A DNA stretch of 64,000 bases from Rhodococcus tibetensis (GTDB lineage: Bacteria > Actinomycetota > Actinomycetes > Mycobacteriales > Mycobacteriaceae), in contig NZ_JANFQF010000003.1 of the NCBI RefSeq assembly GCF_024438035.1, forward strand, positions 186,001 through 250,000. The letters are read 5' to 3'. The notes below the pieces were generated by a model, which saw only the letters and a program-made list of their open reading frames with translations, did not search any database and was not told the DNA's origin. Positions 48,549 to 60,559 of this stretch are shown here, piece after piece (within the stretch, counting starts at the first letter, position 1; each line of letters begins with the position of its first letter). Made by a program: the position numbers and the translations under genes.

Positions 48549-51221
48549 CTACTGGCTCCCCACCTTGTCCGCTACGCTGCCTCGGACCGCATCGAGGGCC
48601 GCCGCGATGCCGCTGGTGTCCGAGCCTGAGCCCTGGGCCATGTCGGCCTTGCCGCCGCCTCGGCCACCGATCTTGGGGCCGAACTCCTTTACGAGGTCAC
48701 CGGCCGAAACTCCGAGTTCCTGCGCTGCCTTGTTGACTGCCACCACGAATGGAACCTTGCCGTCGACATCACCGAGCAGAATGACGACGGCCGGCTGCGT
48801 GCCGAACCGTCCCCGAATATCGGTGACGAGGCTCCGGAGATCGTTGCCACCGACACCGGCGGGAGCCGAGTCCGCAACCAGGAGTACCGGTCCCAGCCGC
48901 TGGGCCTTGTCGACATAGGTGCCTGCGGAGGCCAGTACCGCCTGTGCCCGGCTCTGCTCGAGTTCCTTCTCCGCAACACGAAGCCGCTCGACCAAAGCCT
49001 CGACACGGGCGGGCACCTCTTCAGAGGGCACCTTCAGCGACGACGACAGCCCCGCGAGCAGCGCCCTTTCCTTGGCCAGGTAGCGGTAAGAGTCCAGCCC
49101 GACGTAGGCCTCCACCCGTCGCACACCGGAACCTACGGACTGCTCACCGAGCAGTGTCACATTGCCGATCTGCGCGGAGGTCCCCACGTGCGTTCCACCG
49201 CACAGCTCCATGGAGAACGGTCCACCGATCTCCACGACGCGCACCTCGTCGCCGTAGTTCTCGCCGAACAGGGCCATGGCACCCATCGCCTTCGCCTTGT
49301 CGAGATCGGTGACGAACGTGTTGACCGCGTAGTCAGCGGCCACCGCCTCGTTCGCCACGACCTCGATGTCCTGCTTCTGCGATTCGGTGAGCGCACCCTG
49401 CCAGGAGAAGTCGAAGCGCAGATATCCGGGCTTGTTCAACGAACCGGCCTGAACGGCGTTGGGCCCGAGAACCTGCCGGAGCGCGGCGTGAACCATGTGC
49501 GTACCCGAGTGGCCCTGGGTGGCGCCCTTACGCCAACCTGCATCGACCTGGGCGAGGACCACGTCCCCTTCGGTGATCTCACCTTCCTGGACGGTCACTT
49601 TGTGGACCCACAGCTTCTTCGCAATCTTCTGCACATCGTTGACCTTCACGCGCAGCCCCGGCCCGGTGAGCGCACCCAGGTCCGCGATCTGGCCGCCCGC
49701 TTCCGCGTACAACGGACTGCGGTCGAGGATGACCTCGACGTCCTGCCCGGCAGTGGCGACGGGTACGCGCTGCCCGTTCGAGATCAAGGCGAGGACACGC
49801 GCCTCGGACACCAGTTCGTGGAAACCGGTGAACTCGGTGGGACCGCGGTCGAGAAGTTCCTTGTAAACGGTCAGATCGGCATGCGCGTGCTTGCGCGCCT
49901 GGGCGTCGTCCTTGGCACGCTGACGCTGCTCCGCCATCAGCGTCCGGAATCCCTCTTCGTCGACCGACAGTCCGGCCTCGGCCGCCATCTCGAGGGTCAG
50001 GTCGATGGGGAAGCCGTAGGTGTCGTGCAGCGCGAAGGCCTGCTCGCCGCCGATGATCGACTTACCGGAGGCTTTCACGGATTCGGCGGCACCCTCGAAC
50101 AACTTCGACCCCGATGTGAGGGTCTTGAGGAACGCCGTCTCCTCGCCGACCGCGACCGTCTCGATGCGACCGAAGTCACTGTCGAGCACCGGGTAGGACG
50201 GCGCCATCGTGGCGCGCACGACGGTGATGAACTCACGCATGCTCGGCTTGTCGGCCCCGAGCAGTTTCGCCGAACGCACGATGCGCCGCAGCAGTCGCCG
50301 CAGCACGTATCCGCGGCCGTCGTTGCCCGGGTTCACACCGTCGGCGATGAGCATCGCGGCTGTCCGCGCGTGATCGGCGATGACGCGGAACCGGACGTCG
50401 TCATCGTGGTTGATGCCGTATCTGCGGCCCGACAACTCCTCGGCCTTCGCGATCACCGGGCGGACCAGGTCGGTTTCGTAAACGTTGTCGACGCCCTGCA
50501 GGAGAAACGCCACGCGCTCGACTCCCATGCCGGTGTCGATGTTCTTCTTCGGCAGCGGCCCGAGGATCTCGAAGCTGTCCTTCCCGGTGCCGAGACCGCG
50601 CTCGTTCTGCATGAACACGAGATTCCAGATCTCGATGTAGCGGTCCTCGTCGGCTTCCGGACCACCCTCCGTGCCGAACTCGGGACCCCGGTCGTAATAG
50701 ATCTCCGAGCAAGGGCCGCATGGTCCGGGAATGCCCATCGACCAGTAGTTGTCCGCCATGCCGCGGCGCTGGATACGGGCTTCGGGCATACCGACCTCGT
50801 CGCGCCAGATGTCACGCGCCTCGTCGTCGTCGAGGTACACGGTGACCCAGATCCGCTCGGGATCGAATCCGTAGCCGCCGTCGTCGACACTTCCGGTCAG
50901 CAACGCCCAGGCGTGCTTGATCGCTTCCCGCTTGAAGTAGTCACCGAAGGAGAAGTTCCCGGCCATCTGGAAGAACGTGTTGTGCCGTGTCGTGATGCCG
51001 ACGTTTTCGATGTCGAGGGTGCGCACACATTTCTGCACACTGGTCGCCGTCGAGTACGGCGGGGTTTGCTGGCCGAGGAAGAACGGCACGAACTGGACCA
51101 TTCCCGCGTTGACGAACAGCAGGTTCGGATCGTCGAGAATCAGCGAGGCGCTGGCTACCTCGGTGTGGCCTGCCTTGACGAAATGGTCGAGGAAGCGCCG
51201 GCGAATCTCGTGGGTCTGCAC
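48549..51221 (-). CDS. alaS: Alanyl-tRNA synthetase
   Basis: Charges tRNA-Ala. The 890 residues start [19 protein letters not shown] and have the class II aminoacylation core (1-440) with [14 protein letters not shown] and [12 protein letters not shown]. The editing domain has its zinc site in [12 protein letters not shown] and [10 protein letters not shown], and a C-Ala domain with a [25 protein letters not shown] end follows. The start is the GTG at 51221 with AAGGA upstream. I see no T-box leader. Confidence 0.97.
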   Translation of the reverse strand: MQTHEIRRRFLDHFVKAGHTEVASASLILDDPNLLFVNAGMVQFVPFFLGQQTPPYSTATSVQKCVRTLDIENVGITTRHNTFFQMAGNFSFGDYFKREAIKHAWALLTGSVDDGGYGFDPERIWVTVYLDDDEARDIWRDEVGMPEARIQRRGMADNYWSMGIPGPCGPCSEIYYDRGPEFGTEGGPEADEDRYIEIWNLVFMQNERGLGTGKDSFEILGPLPKKNIDTGMGVERVAFLLQGVDNVYETDLVRPVIAKAEELSGRRYGINHDDDVRFRVIADHARTAAMLIADGVNPGNDGRGYVLRRLLRRIVRSAKLLGADKPSMREFITVVRATMAPSYPVLDSDFGRIETVAVGEETAFLKTLTSGSKLFEGAAESVKASGKSIIGGEQAFALHDTYGFPIDLTLEMAAEAGLSVDEEGFRTLMAEQRQRAKDDAQARKHAHADLTVYKELLDRGPTEFTGFHELVSEARVLALISNGQRVPVATAGQDVEVILDRSPLYAEAGGQIADLGALTGPGLRVKVNDVQKIAKKLWVHKVTVQEGEITEGDVVLAQVDAGWRKGATQGHSGTHMVHAALRQVLGPNAVQAGSLNKPGYLRFDFSWQGALTESQKQDIEVVANEAVAADYAVNTFVTDLDKAKAMGAMALFGENYGDEVRVVEIGGPFSMELCGGTHVGTSAQIGNVTLLGEQSVGSGVRRVEAYVGLDSYRYLAKERALLAGLSSSLKVPSEEVPARVEALVERLRVAEKELEQSRAQAVLASAGTYVDKAQRLGPVLLVADSAPAGVGGNDLRSLVTDIRGRFGTQPAVVILLGDVDGKVPFVVAVNKAAQELGVSAGDLVKEFGPKIGGRGGGKADMAQGSGSDTSGIAAALDAVRGSVADKVGSQ

Positions 51222-51306
51222 GTCAGTGATCCTTATTGTCTGTCTCGAGGGCAACTGCGGGATGCCGGCCTGCCAGGCACACGGGAGCCCGGCAGTTCGG
51301 CAACAA

Positions 51307-52740
51307 TCAGCTTAACCGGCCCCCCGGACGGGTCTTGCCACGGACGATGGCACGCAACTTGTCGACCCGCGCTGCGATGTCGCGCTCACCCCCGTGCGTG
51401 GTGGGCTGGTAGTAGTCGACGCCGACCAGCTCGTCCGGCGGATACTGCTGCGGCAACACGCCGTCCGGGTGATCGTGGGGATAGCGATATCCGACGGCGT
51501 TACCGAGTTTTGCCGCGCCGGCGTAGTGCCCGTCTCGCAGGTGCGCCGGCACCAGGCCCGCGTTGCCCGCGGCGACATCCGCCATCGCGGCCCCGAGGGC
51601 AGCGATCACTGCCCCCGACTTGGGCGCAGTGGCGAGATGGATAGTGGCCTGTGCGAGCGCGAGGCGGGCCTCCGGCATACCGATCAGCTGCACGGCCTGC
51701 GCTGCCGCCGTAGCGGTCTGCAGGGCGGTCGGGTCGGCCATCCCGATGTCCTCACTGGCGTGGACCACCAGCCGCCGGGCAATGAAACGAGGGTCCTCCC
51801 CCGCGGTCAGCATCCGCGCGAGGTAGTGCAGCGCGGCATCGACGTCGGAACCACGGATCGATTTGATGAAGGCGCTGATGACATCGTAGTGCTGGTCACC
51901 GTCACGGTCGTAGCGGACCGCCGCCTTGTCGACGCTCGCTTCCACCGTGGCAAGGTCGAGCAGTATCGGCCGCTCCGCGTCGCCCGCCTGATCGAGAGCG
52001 GCCCCCGCTGCCGCCTCCAGCGCCGTCAGGGCCCGCCGCGCATCGCCCGCCGCCAACCGGACCAGATGGTCCATGGCATCGCCGGCGATCTCGATCTCAC
52101 CGCCGAGGCCACGCTCGTCGGTGCGCGCCCGCTCGAGCAGGTCCTCGATGTCGTCCGGCGTCAGCGACTGCAGTTGCAACACCAACGATCGGGACAAAAG
52201 CGGTGATACGACCGAGAAGGACGGGTTCTCGGTGGTCGCGGCCACGAGAAGAACGATCCGGTTCTCCACGGCAGCGAGTAGGGCATCCTGTTGCGTCTTC
52301 GAGAATCGGTGCACCTCGTCGATGAACAACACAGTCTGCTCCCCCGCGAGGAGTCGCCGCCGCGCAAGTTCGATGACGCCGCGCACTTCCTTGACCCCCG
52401 CGGACAGCGCCGACAACGCCTCGAAGCGGCGGCCAGTCGCTCCCGAGATGAGCGACGCCAAGGTCGTCTTCCCGGTACCGGGAGGTCCGTACAGCAGCAC
52501 CGACGCTGCTCCCGAGCCCTCGACCAGACGCCGCAGCGGGGCTCCGGGACCGAGGAGGTGCTGCTGCCCGACCACCTCGCCGAGCGTGCGTGGCCGCATC
52601 CGCACCGCCAGTGGAGCGTGGGAATTGACCGCCAGAGGTCCGGGACCGGATGTGGGCGCAGGCTCCACCTCCGGCCGAACGGTCTCGAACAGTCCGTCCG
52701 ACTCGTCCTCGCCCACTTCCGAACCGAAAAGATCGCTCAC
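51307..52740 (-). CDS. rarA: Replication-associated recombination protein A (RarA/MgsA)
   Basis: Clamp-loader-like AAA+ ATPase acting at stalled forks. The 477 residues have an N-terminal acidic leader, then [23 protein letters not shown], Walker [14 protein letters not shown] (about 84-96), Walker [17 protein letters not shown] and sensor 1 ATTENPSF. The C-terminal tetramerisation domain includes [15 protein letters not shown] start. Between alaS and a kinase-fold gene; mycobacteria also have rarA close to alaS. Confidence 0.95.
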   Translation of the reverse strand: MSDLFGSEVGEDESDGLFETVRPEVEPAPTSGPGPLAVNSHAPLAVRMRPRTLGEVVGQQHLLGPGAPLRRLVEGSGAASVLLYGPPGTGKTTLASLISGATGRRFEALSALSAGVKEVRGVIELARRRLLAGEQTVLFIDEVHRFSKTQQDALLAAVENRIVLLVAATTENPSFSVVSPLLSRSLVLQLQSLTPDDIEDLLERARTDERGLGGEIEIAGDAMDHLVRLAAGDARRALTALEAAAGAALDQAGDAERPILLDLATVEASVDKAAVRYDRDGDQHYDVISAFIKSIRGSDVDAALHYLARMLTAGEDPRFIARRLVVHASEDIGMADPTALQTATAAAQAVQLIGMPEARLALAQATIHLATAPKSGAVIAALGAAMADVAAGNAGLVPAHLRDGHYAGAAKLGNAVGYRYPHDHPDGVLPQQYPPDELVGVDYYQPTTHGGERDIAARVDKLRAIVRGKTRPGGRLS

Positions 52741-52797
52741 AAGTTCGACGCTACTCGGAAGGTGTGCCGGAAACCCACTCCGGTCGGCGGGTCGAGG

Positions 52798-53973
52798 TCA
52801 CCCGACGGACAACCCGCGAAGCTTGTCGGCGACGAGGCGGGCCTGGTGCGCGACCACAGTGTTGCCGGCGTGGTCGGCGCTACGCGCCAGCCTGTCCCAG
52901 CGCTGGGTCAAGGCCTCCGAACGGGGAACCGACAGGTGATGCTCGCGCACTGCTGCGATGCGGCCGTGATTCTCCGGAAGGAACAGGTAGGTGCTCACCC
53001 ACACCCAGATCAGCTGGGCTTCGACCATGCGAGTGGCCAGCACGTTGTCGTCGGCGAGCGCAGGCCACATTCCCACCACCTCGGCGCGCCAGGCCTCGAT
53101 CATGGCCTGCGTTCGCTCGTCGGACAACTCCACGGTGCACAGGCATCCGGGGAAGGAGACCAGGGCGTACGCGATATCGAGCATCGCGTCGCGGAAGCCG
53201 CCCCACTCGTAATCGAGGAAACGGACGCCCTCGTCGTTGACCATGATGTTGTCGGGGCACAGATCGGAGGGGCTGAACGCCCGGAATCGGCCACTGTCGA
53301 ACAATTTCGCGGCGCGCGCCACCTGCGCCGTCATGTCCGCGGACACGTCGACACCCAGGATCTGGGAAAGAAGGCGCGGCACCTCGGGAACCGCGCGATG
53401 AACCTGCTCGCCGATGGTGTCGTCGCAGTGCGCTACCTCGGCGCGGCGCAGGAGCGCGGTGAAGTCCTCTTCACGTCCCACCGTGGCCGCATGCATCCGG
53501 CCCAGCGCCTGTGCCATGGCCATCAGGGTGTTGGTGACCGTATCGGCGTCGGAATGCTCGAGAAGCGCGCTGATCGGCGAGGCGTCACCGAGGTCGCTGA
53601 GAATGAGGAGCCGCGCCTCGAGGTCGGAGGCGAGCAGTTCGGCGCCCGGCCGGCTGTCGGTCGCCAGTGCAGTGGCGAACTGATACGACACGGCCTCACG
53701 AAGGAACGCACTGCTGCTGTCGCCCGACAGGCCGTCGGCGTCGACTGACCGTGAGCCGGACACACCGACGTCCTCGCGGAGTTGCTTGATCACCAACGTC
53801 CGCGGGAGGGAGAACGGATTCTCGGCCACACGTACGCGGAGCACGATGGTACGACCACTACCGCCGAGGTCGACGGGGTCCACCAGTGTCACGGGTGCCC
53901 CGGTACGACGCGTGAGCAGCTTTTCGGCTGCGGCAACTACCTCGGAAACGGGGTCTGCCAGTATTGCAGTCAT
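52798..53973 (-). CDS. Phosphotransferase-fold protein (APH/choline kinase-like)
   Basis: A 391-residue protein resembling aminoglycoside/choline/homoserine kinases: RTLVIKQLRE could hold the ATP-binding Lys (about 65), and the catalytic loop reads FSPSDLCPDNIMVNDEGVRFLDYEWGGFRDAMLD (about 235-268). The Brenner motif normally reads HxDxxxxN; here the His is Ser (SPSDLCPDN) while the catalytic Asp, the Asn and the metal Asp of FLDYEW are kept. Substrate unknown. Its own transcription unit (57 nt to rarA, 65 nt from the TGase gene). Confidence 0.78.
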   Translation of the reverse strand: MTAILADPVSEVVAAAEKLLTRRTGAPVTLVDPVDLGGSGRTIVLRVRVAENPFSLPRTLVIKQLREDVGVSGSRSVDADGLSGDSSSAFLREAVSYQFATALATDSRPGAELLASDLEARLLILSDLGDASPISALLEHSDADTVTNTLMAMAQALGRMHAATVGREEDFTALLRRAEVAHCDDTIGEQVHRAVPEVPRLLSQILGVDVSADMTAQVARAAKLFDSGRFRAFSPSDLCPDNIMVNDEGVRFLDYEWGGFRDAMLDIAYALVSFPGCLCTVELSDERTQAMIEAWRAEVVGMWPALADDNVLATRMVEAQLIWVWVSTYLFLPENHGRIAAVREHHLSVPRSEALTQRWDRLARSADHAGNTVVAHQARLVADKLRGLSVG

Positions 53974-54038
53974 CGCGGTCCAACTTACCTGCTAGTGACA
54001 CGGATCATCGAGTCCTCCGCCGGAAGCCTCGGTGAATT

Positions 54039-54989
54039 TCAGCATTTCGGCTGATCCGGCGCGAGCGGATCGACGGGCGCCACGTCAACCGACACCGCAA
54101 TGGTGCTGTTTCGTGCCTCTGTGTATATGACTCCGCGCAGTGGCGGCACGTCCGCATAGTCCCGGCCCCACGCCACCACGGTGTAGCGCTCGTCGACGAG
54201 TTGGTCGTTGGTCGGATCGAAGGCGAGCCACCGGTCGCCGGGCATCCACACCGCTGCCCAGGCGTGGGTGGCGTCGACACCGACCAGTCTTTCCTTGCCG
54301 GGCGGCGGCTGGGTTTCGAGATATCCCGACACGTACCGAGCGGCAAGTCCGTGTGAGCGCAGACAGGCGATAGCGAGCCGGGCGAAATCCTGGCACACCC
54401 CAGACCTCTTCGCGAGCACCTCGGCGACCCTGGTGGAGACGGACGTCGACCCCGATCTGTACTGGAAGTCGCGGTGGATGCGGCTCGTGAGGTCGACGAC
54501 GGCGTCGACGAGTGGACGCTGCGGCGGGAAGCTCACGGCCGCGTAGTCGCGCACGGCATCACTGATCTCGGCGGGCTGCAGATCCAGCACGAAGTCCTGG
54601 GCCAGCGCCCCTTCCGTTCCCACCGGCCGTGACAGCTCCCACCGCGAGTTCGCGGGTGGACTGTCGAGCCGGTTCCGCTCCGGCCCGTACACCTCCACTT
54701 CGGACTCGGAGGTAACGACCAAGGTTTCGTGCGCGGTGCTCACCTGGAAGTAGAGGTCCCGGTTTCCGTACACGTCCTCGCCGACGGAGCGATCGGCAGG
54801 CGCCGGCGAAATCTCCACGGCGGATCGAACACATCGCTGTTCCTCGGTGTCGCGCGGAAGCAGGTAGCAACGGCCGTAGGACGACGACACCGCGTCGGAG
54901 TAGGTATAGGTGGTGCGGTGCGTGATCCTGTAACGCCGGAGTACAGGGCGCTCGGTAATCGAGTCCCCGGCTGCAGACGGGTCGGTCAT
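54039..54989 (-). CDS. Transglutaminase-like protein (Rv2569-type)
   Basis: A 316-residue protein with a bacterial transglutaminase N-terminal domain (RYRITHRTTYTYSDAVSSSYG, about 20-40) and a papain-fold core with Cys in KRSGVCQDFARLAIACLRSHGL (about 208), His in VDATHAWAAVW and Asp in WLAFDPTND. The triad Cys-His-Asp is complete, so it should be an active amidase, protease or acyltransferase rather than a pseudoenzyme. The start is the ATG at 54989, overlapping the upstream ATP-grasp/alpha-E gene by 4 nt; residues read upstream belong to that gene's end. No signal peptide. Confidence 0.88.
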   Translation of the reverse strand: MTDPSAAGDSITERPVLRRYRITHRTTYTYSDAVSSSYGRCYLLPRDTEEQRCVRSAVEISPAPADRSVGEDVYGNRDLYFQVSTAHETLVVTSESEVEVYGPERNRLDSPPANSRWELSRPVGTEGALAQDFVLDLQPAEISDAVRDYAAVSFPPQRPLVDAVVDLTSRIHRDFQYRSGSTSVSTRVAEVLAKRSGVCQDFARLAIACLRSHGLAARYVSGYLETQPPPGKERLVGVDATHAWAAVWMPGDRWLAFDPTNDQLVDERYTVVAWGRDYADVPPLRGVIYTEARNSTIAVSVDVAPVDPLAPDQPKC

Positions 54990-57580
54990 GCGGAGACTCC
55001 GCCTGCGGCGGTCCACACCGTCGCACTGCCCCACAGCGGCTGCGTGCCGCCGGGCATCGACAACGGCCCCTTTGACATGACGCCGAACAGTTCGCCCAGC
55101 AGTCCGGAGATCTCGGTGGTCAGTTCGATCACGTCGGTGCGTACTCCGGTGTCGTCGATGCGTTCGAAGCGGGCAGGGTCGACCCGGCGCACGGTGTTGA
55201 GCATGTCCTCGACGAGCCGCTGCGCCGGCGAAGAGCCGGAGGCGTCGGGCAGTGCCGCCAGGTCGGTCCGCAGCGCCTCGAGCTGGAAGGCGAGCGAGCG
55301 GGGGTTGCCTTGGTTGAACAGCAGCAGCTCAGCCACCGCGGCCGGCCGGATGCTCCGATTCCGACGGCGGTACACGACCGAGCTCTCGGTGGCGAGCAGA
55401 AGTGTCTCGATCAGGGCTCGTTCGGTCGCGGAGTCTCGCTTGCGCCCCAGCGCGGACGCCACCAGGGTGGTGAGGGTGGACGCCCGCTCGATCCTCTTGC
55501 CGATATCCATGACGTGCCAGCCGGTGTCACGGACCAGCGATTCCGCCGACACACCGGACAGGGCGAGCATGCCGCCGAGCACCGCGGATTGCGCCTCGAA
55601 AAGCCGGGAGCCGTCGTCGATCGCATCGTCCGAAACCTCGCTCAGCGCGCGTTCCACCGTGCTCAGCACGGCCCAGATGTCGTTCGACAACTGGCCACGT
55701 ACCGCACGAGCGGCCTCCTCCACGCCTCGGACGGCTCGAGCGAGTGACCCCTCGCGGTCGGGGTCGACAGTGAGGGAACGCAGCTCCGCGTGCACTTGCT
55801 GGATATCTGCGGTCGGGTCCGCGCCCGCGGTGTGGGCGGCGGTGGACACGGACCCGCCCCGCTCGGGATCATCCGCGGGCGCATCTCGCAGCTCGGCGAC
55901 GGTGAGGACGGTGCCGAGAAGAATGGGAAGGCACCCCGCGCCGGCCAGCCACGGCCGGAGCCGATAGTCGCGGTACTTCTCCCCCACCGCGATCATCAGG
56001 CGCGCCGATCCCTCGGCCCGCTCGGCGAATCGTCCCATCGAGAACAATTCCGACAGGGCGCGTGGCGAGGCCAGCAGGTCGGACGTCGTCGCCGTGTAGG
56101 TGGGCAGCGACTCGATTATGGTGCCCTCACCGGCTTCGGTCGGACCGAGCCGTGGTGCGAATCGAATCCAGACGTCCTTGGCCCCCGCATGCCGGCGATC
56201 CCCACGCTCGGCACCCGGAACCAGCGTCGTGCCGAGGCCACCGGCCATGGGGACGTAGCCCACCTGTTGGGCCACCGAGAACAGCCGGACTCCGACGGGT
56301 GCGAGGGCGACCTCACCCCCGGCGCCGGCCGAGGGGGCATACGACGGGTCGGGAATCATCTGGCCCACCCAGTGGTCGGGCTGCGCGCGTACCTGATCGC
56401 GGAGCTCCGCGCGCGGCGCCTCGTCGAGTTCGGAGGGGACGACGGGCCGCCCATCGCGGACGGCTCGAAGTACCATCGACGAAAAATTGGCCAGAATGTG
56501 CGAGAGCTCGGAGCGGTCACCTCCCCAGAACGTCGGCACGGACGGGAGCAACAAATCCTCGTCGAGCAGGTGCCGCGCGAGATCGGGCAGCAGACGGGTG
56601 AGTGCCGGATTCTCGAGGATTCCGCTGCCGAGGGTGTTCACGACGGTCACTGCGCCCCGCCGCAGCACCTCGACCAGACCGACCACGCCCGTTCGGGAGC
56701 CGGGACGCAGATCGAGGGGGTCGGCGAGTTCGGCGTCGACCCGCCGGATGATGACGTCGATCTGTTCCAGCCGGCCCAGCGACCGCATCCAGACGCGGCC
56801 GTCACGAACTACCAGGTCGGCGCTCTCCACGAGCGGGAATCCCAGGACGGTCGCCAGGTAGGCCTGGTCGAACGCGGCCTCGGACCTGGTGCGCGGACTC
56901 AGCACCACCACCAGCGGGTCTTCCGTGCCCGCCGGCGCGGCGTCGATCGCCGCGAGTCGCATCGACTGGGCGAACGAGGACAACGGCCTCGGGCCGACTG
57001 TCTCGTAGATGCCCGGAACCGCCCGGGCGATCACTCGGCGGTTCGCCATAGCGTAACCGGCCCCGGCCGGGGACTGGGTGTGGTCGCGGACCGCGTGAAA
57101 GCTCCCGTCCGTGCCGCGGCCGACGTCGAGTCCGTGGAGAAACAGTTGGTGGCGGCCGGGGATCGTGATGCCGTGGGCCGGCCGGAGGTATCCGGGATGG
57201 GCGAATACGAGGCGGGCGGGTACGACCCCTCCACGAAGGAGCGTCATCGGCCCGTACAGGTCGGCAAGGACCGCATCGAGGAGCTGGGATCGTTGGACGA
57301 ATCCCGCTTCGAGTTGTTCCCATTCGTCGGCCGCAAGGAGAAGCGGCACCGCGTCGATCTCCCACCGAGACGGTCCGGTGGCAGCTTCCGATCCGTCGAG
57401 CGGGTTGTAGGTGATGCCGTGGTTGTCGACGAGGAGCCGGATACGGGACTGCAACCGGCGCACGGAGTCGGTATCGGCACCGAGGAGGCCGGCACCCACC
57501 TCGGTCCACGGCATGCGAACACTCCCGTCGGCGCCGAACAGTTCGTCGTATCCCGGGCCGCGGTGCGGCGTCGTGGTCAC
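54986..57580 (-). CDS. Fused circularly permuted ATP-grasp / alpha-E protein (Rv2567-type)
   Basis: An 864-residue fusion. Residues about 60-470 match the circularly permuted ATP-grasp family (DUF404/DUF407): GIYETVGPRPLSSFAQSMRL, VVLSPRTRSEAAFDQAYLAT, RDGRVWMRSLGRLEQIDVIIRRVD and NTLGSGILENPALTRLLPDL. Residues about 520-850 are the all-helical alpha-E (DUF403) domain: LFSMGRFAERAEGSARLM, MDIGKRIERASTLT and IRPAAVAELLLFNQGNPRSLAFQ. In many bacteria these are two genes. The family is predicted to form peptide-like bonds with ATP, but no product is known. GTG start overlaps the DUF389 gene by 4 nt. Confidence 0.88.
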   Translation of the reverse strand: MTTTPHRGPGYDELFGADGSVRMPWTEVGAGLLGADTDSVRRLQSRIRLLVDNHGITYNPLDGSEAATGPSRWEIDAVPLLLAADEWEQLEAGFVQRSQLLDAVLADLYGPMTLLRGGVVPARLVFAHPGYLRPAHGITIPGRHQLFLHGLDVGRGTDGSFHAVRDHTQSPAGAGYAMANRRVIARAVPGIYETVGPRPLSSFAQSMRLAAIDAAPAGTEDPLVVVLSPRTRSEAAFDQAYLATVLGFPLVESADLVVRDGRVWMRSLGRLEQIDVIIRRVDAELADPLDLRPGSRTGVVGLVEVLRRGAVTVVNTLGSGILENPALTRLLPDLARHLLDEDLLLPSVPTFWGGDRSELSHILANFSSMVLRAVRDGRPVVPSELDEAPRAELRDQVRAQPDHWVGQMIPDPSYAPSAGAGGEVALAPVGVRLFSVAQQVGYVPMAGGLGTTLVPGAERGDRRHAGAKDVWIRFAPRLGPTEAGEGTIIESLPTYTATTSDLLASPRALSELFSMGRFAERAEGSARLMIAVGEKYRDYRLRPWLAGAGCLPILLGTVLTVAELRDAPADDPERGGSVSTAAHTAGADPTADIQQVHAELRSLTVDPDREGSLARAVRGVEEAARAVRGQLSNDIWAVLSTVERALSEVSDDAIDDGSRLFEAQSAVLGGMLALSGVSAESLVRDTGWHVMDIGKRIERASTLTTLVASALGRKRDSATERALIETLLLATESSVVYRRRNRSIRPAAVAELLLFNQGNPRSLAFQLEALRTDLAALPDASGSSPAQRLVEDMLNTVRRVDPARFERIDDTGVRTDVIELTTEISGLLGELFGVMSKGPLSMPGGTQPLWGSATVWTAAGGVSA

Positions 57581-58548
57581 CGGGGCCTCCGGATCTGCTG
57601 CACACGTCCATTTCGTGCCTCGGTGAGGAGTCGACCGGCGCCACTACCCGGGCGCAGCCGCAGCGCCAGCACCAGCACACCGGCGACAACGATCCCGACC
57701 ATGTTGATGCCCAGCTGAAGGGCGGACTGTGCAGCGATGCGCCACTCGCCGATCGTCACGGCGACGACGGCGAATCCCGCCGCCGGCACGGTGGTGACCG
57801 AGATGAACACGCCCACGAGGGCCGCGGACTTGGCGGATACGAGGGCGAGCATTCCGGCAGCACCCGCGAGGACGGCAACCACCAGGGAGAGTGGCCCCAC
57901 CTTGTAGATGTAGTCGACCTGATCCTGGGCATCAAGGCTGTCGAGAGCCATCCACCCGATCCGTTCCATCAGTAGCGTGGCGATCAAGGTTGCAGCCATG
58001 GCGAACGGAAATCCGAGAAGCAACGCAAACAGCGAGCGTCGCGCCAGACCGAGTTTGCGCCGCGCCAAGGCCACTGCGAGCGCGGCCAGCGGACCGAATT
58101 CCGGTCCCACGACCATGGCGCCGACGATCGTGATCGGCGAGTCCGTCACAACTCCTACCGACGCGAGCAGGCACGCGATCGTCAGGAAGGCGAGAAACGT
58201 ACCGTTGAGGGTCGACTCCTCGCGGGTGCGGCTGACGAGTTCCTCCCATACGACGCTGTCGGCCGGATCACCGGGAGCCGCCTTCTCCGCCTCGTGTGCA
58301 GCCTTGGACAGGACCGTCTCGACCGGGACCATGGTGATCGCACCCATGTGCTGGATGTCCAGGGCTTCGAACGCGTCGATCACCGCGTTGGCGGCCTCGC
58401 GGGCAACATCGGCTTGGATGACGTCCCCGGCCGGGTCGATCGCCGCATCGCGCAGCACCACCACGTGGGTGGCACCGGGCTCCGCGGCGAGCACACCGAG
58501 TACGTCGTCGGTCTGCTCGGCCGGGCAGATCACTCGTAGATGCAACAT
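57577..58548 (-). CDS. DUF389 family membrane protein
   Basis: A 323-residue protein. The cytoplasmic N-terminal part (1-110) has an alpha/beta regulatory-like fold with LHLRVICPAEQTDDVLGVL. It is followed by a membrane core of six or more helices (about 115-300) containing ITIVGAMVVGPEFGPLAALAVAL, the signature of DUF389 proteins. Function unknown. It shares GTGA with the ATP-grasp/alpha-E gene downstream and is the first gene of that three-gene unit, 39 nt after aspS. It could export or sense the product of the other two proteins; that is inference only. Confidence 0.85.
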   Translation of the reverse strand: MLHLRVICPAEQTDDVLGVLAAEPGATHVVVLRDAAIDPAGDVIQADVAREAANAVIDAFEALDIQHMGAITMVPVETVLSKAAHEAEKAAPGDPADSVVWEELVSRTREESTLNGTFLAFLTIACLLASVGVVTDSPITIVGAMVVGPEFGPLAALAVALARRKLGLARRSLFALLLGFPFAMAATLIATLLMERIGWMALDSLDAQDQVDYIYKVGPLSLVVAVLAGAAGMLALVSAKSAALVGVFISVTTVPAAGFAVVAVTIGEWRIAAQSALQLGINMVGIVVAGVLVLALRLRPGSGAGRLLTEARNGRVQQIRRPR

Positions 58549-58587
58549 GACGTCCCCCGGCTGTCCGCGTAGTCCCGGTCGATCGAT

Positions 58588-60414
<1,827 letters not shown>

Positions 60415-60559
60415 GGGATTCCTTTCGAAACATGGGGCAAGCTTCTACGTTGGCTGAGATCCTACGGAGACAGTGTGCGTGAGCGGAAACTCATACCCGC
60501 TTCACGTGCGATGCTCGAGCGACCGATACCGCAATATTCGACAGAGAAAGCGACGACAC

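Noticed and set aside
51222-51306. T-box leader before alaS
   Set aside because: The gap is 85 nt and has no specifier loop or T-box core sequence.
49188-51644. 818-codon open frame on the plus strand
   Set aside because: It is opposite alaS and part of rarA, both of which have clear conserved motifs on the minus strand.
55790-57718. 642-codon open frame on the plus strand
   Set aside because: It lies opposite the ATP-grasp/alpha-E gene and has no recognisable domain; typical GC-driven shadow frame.
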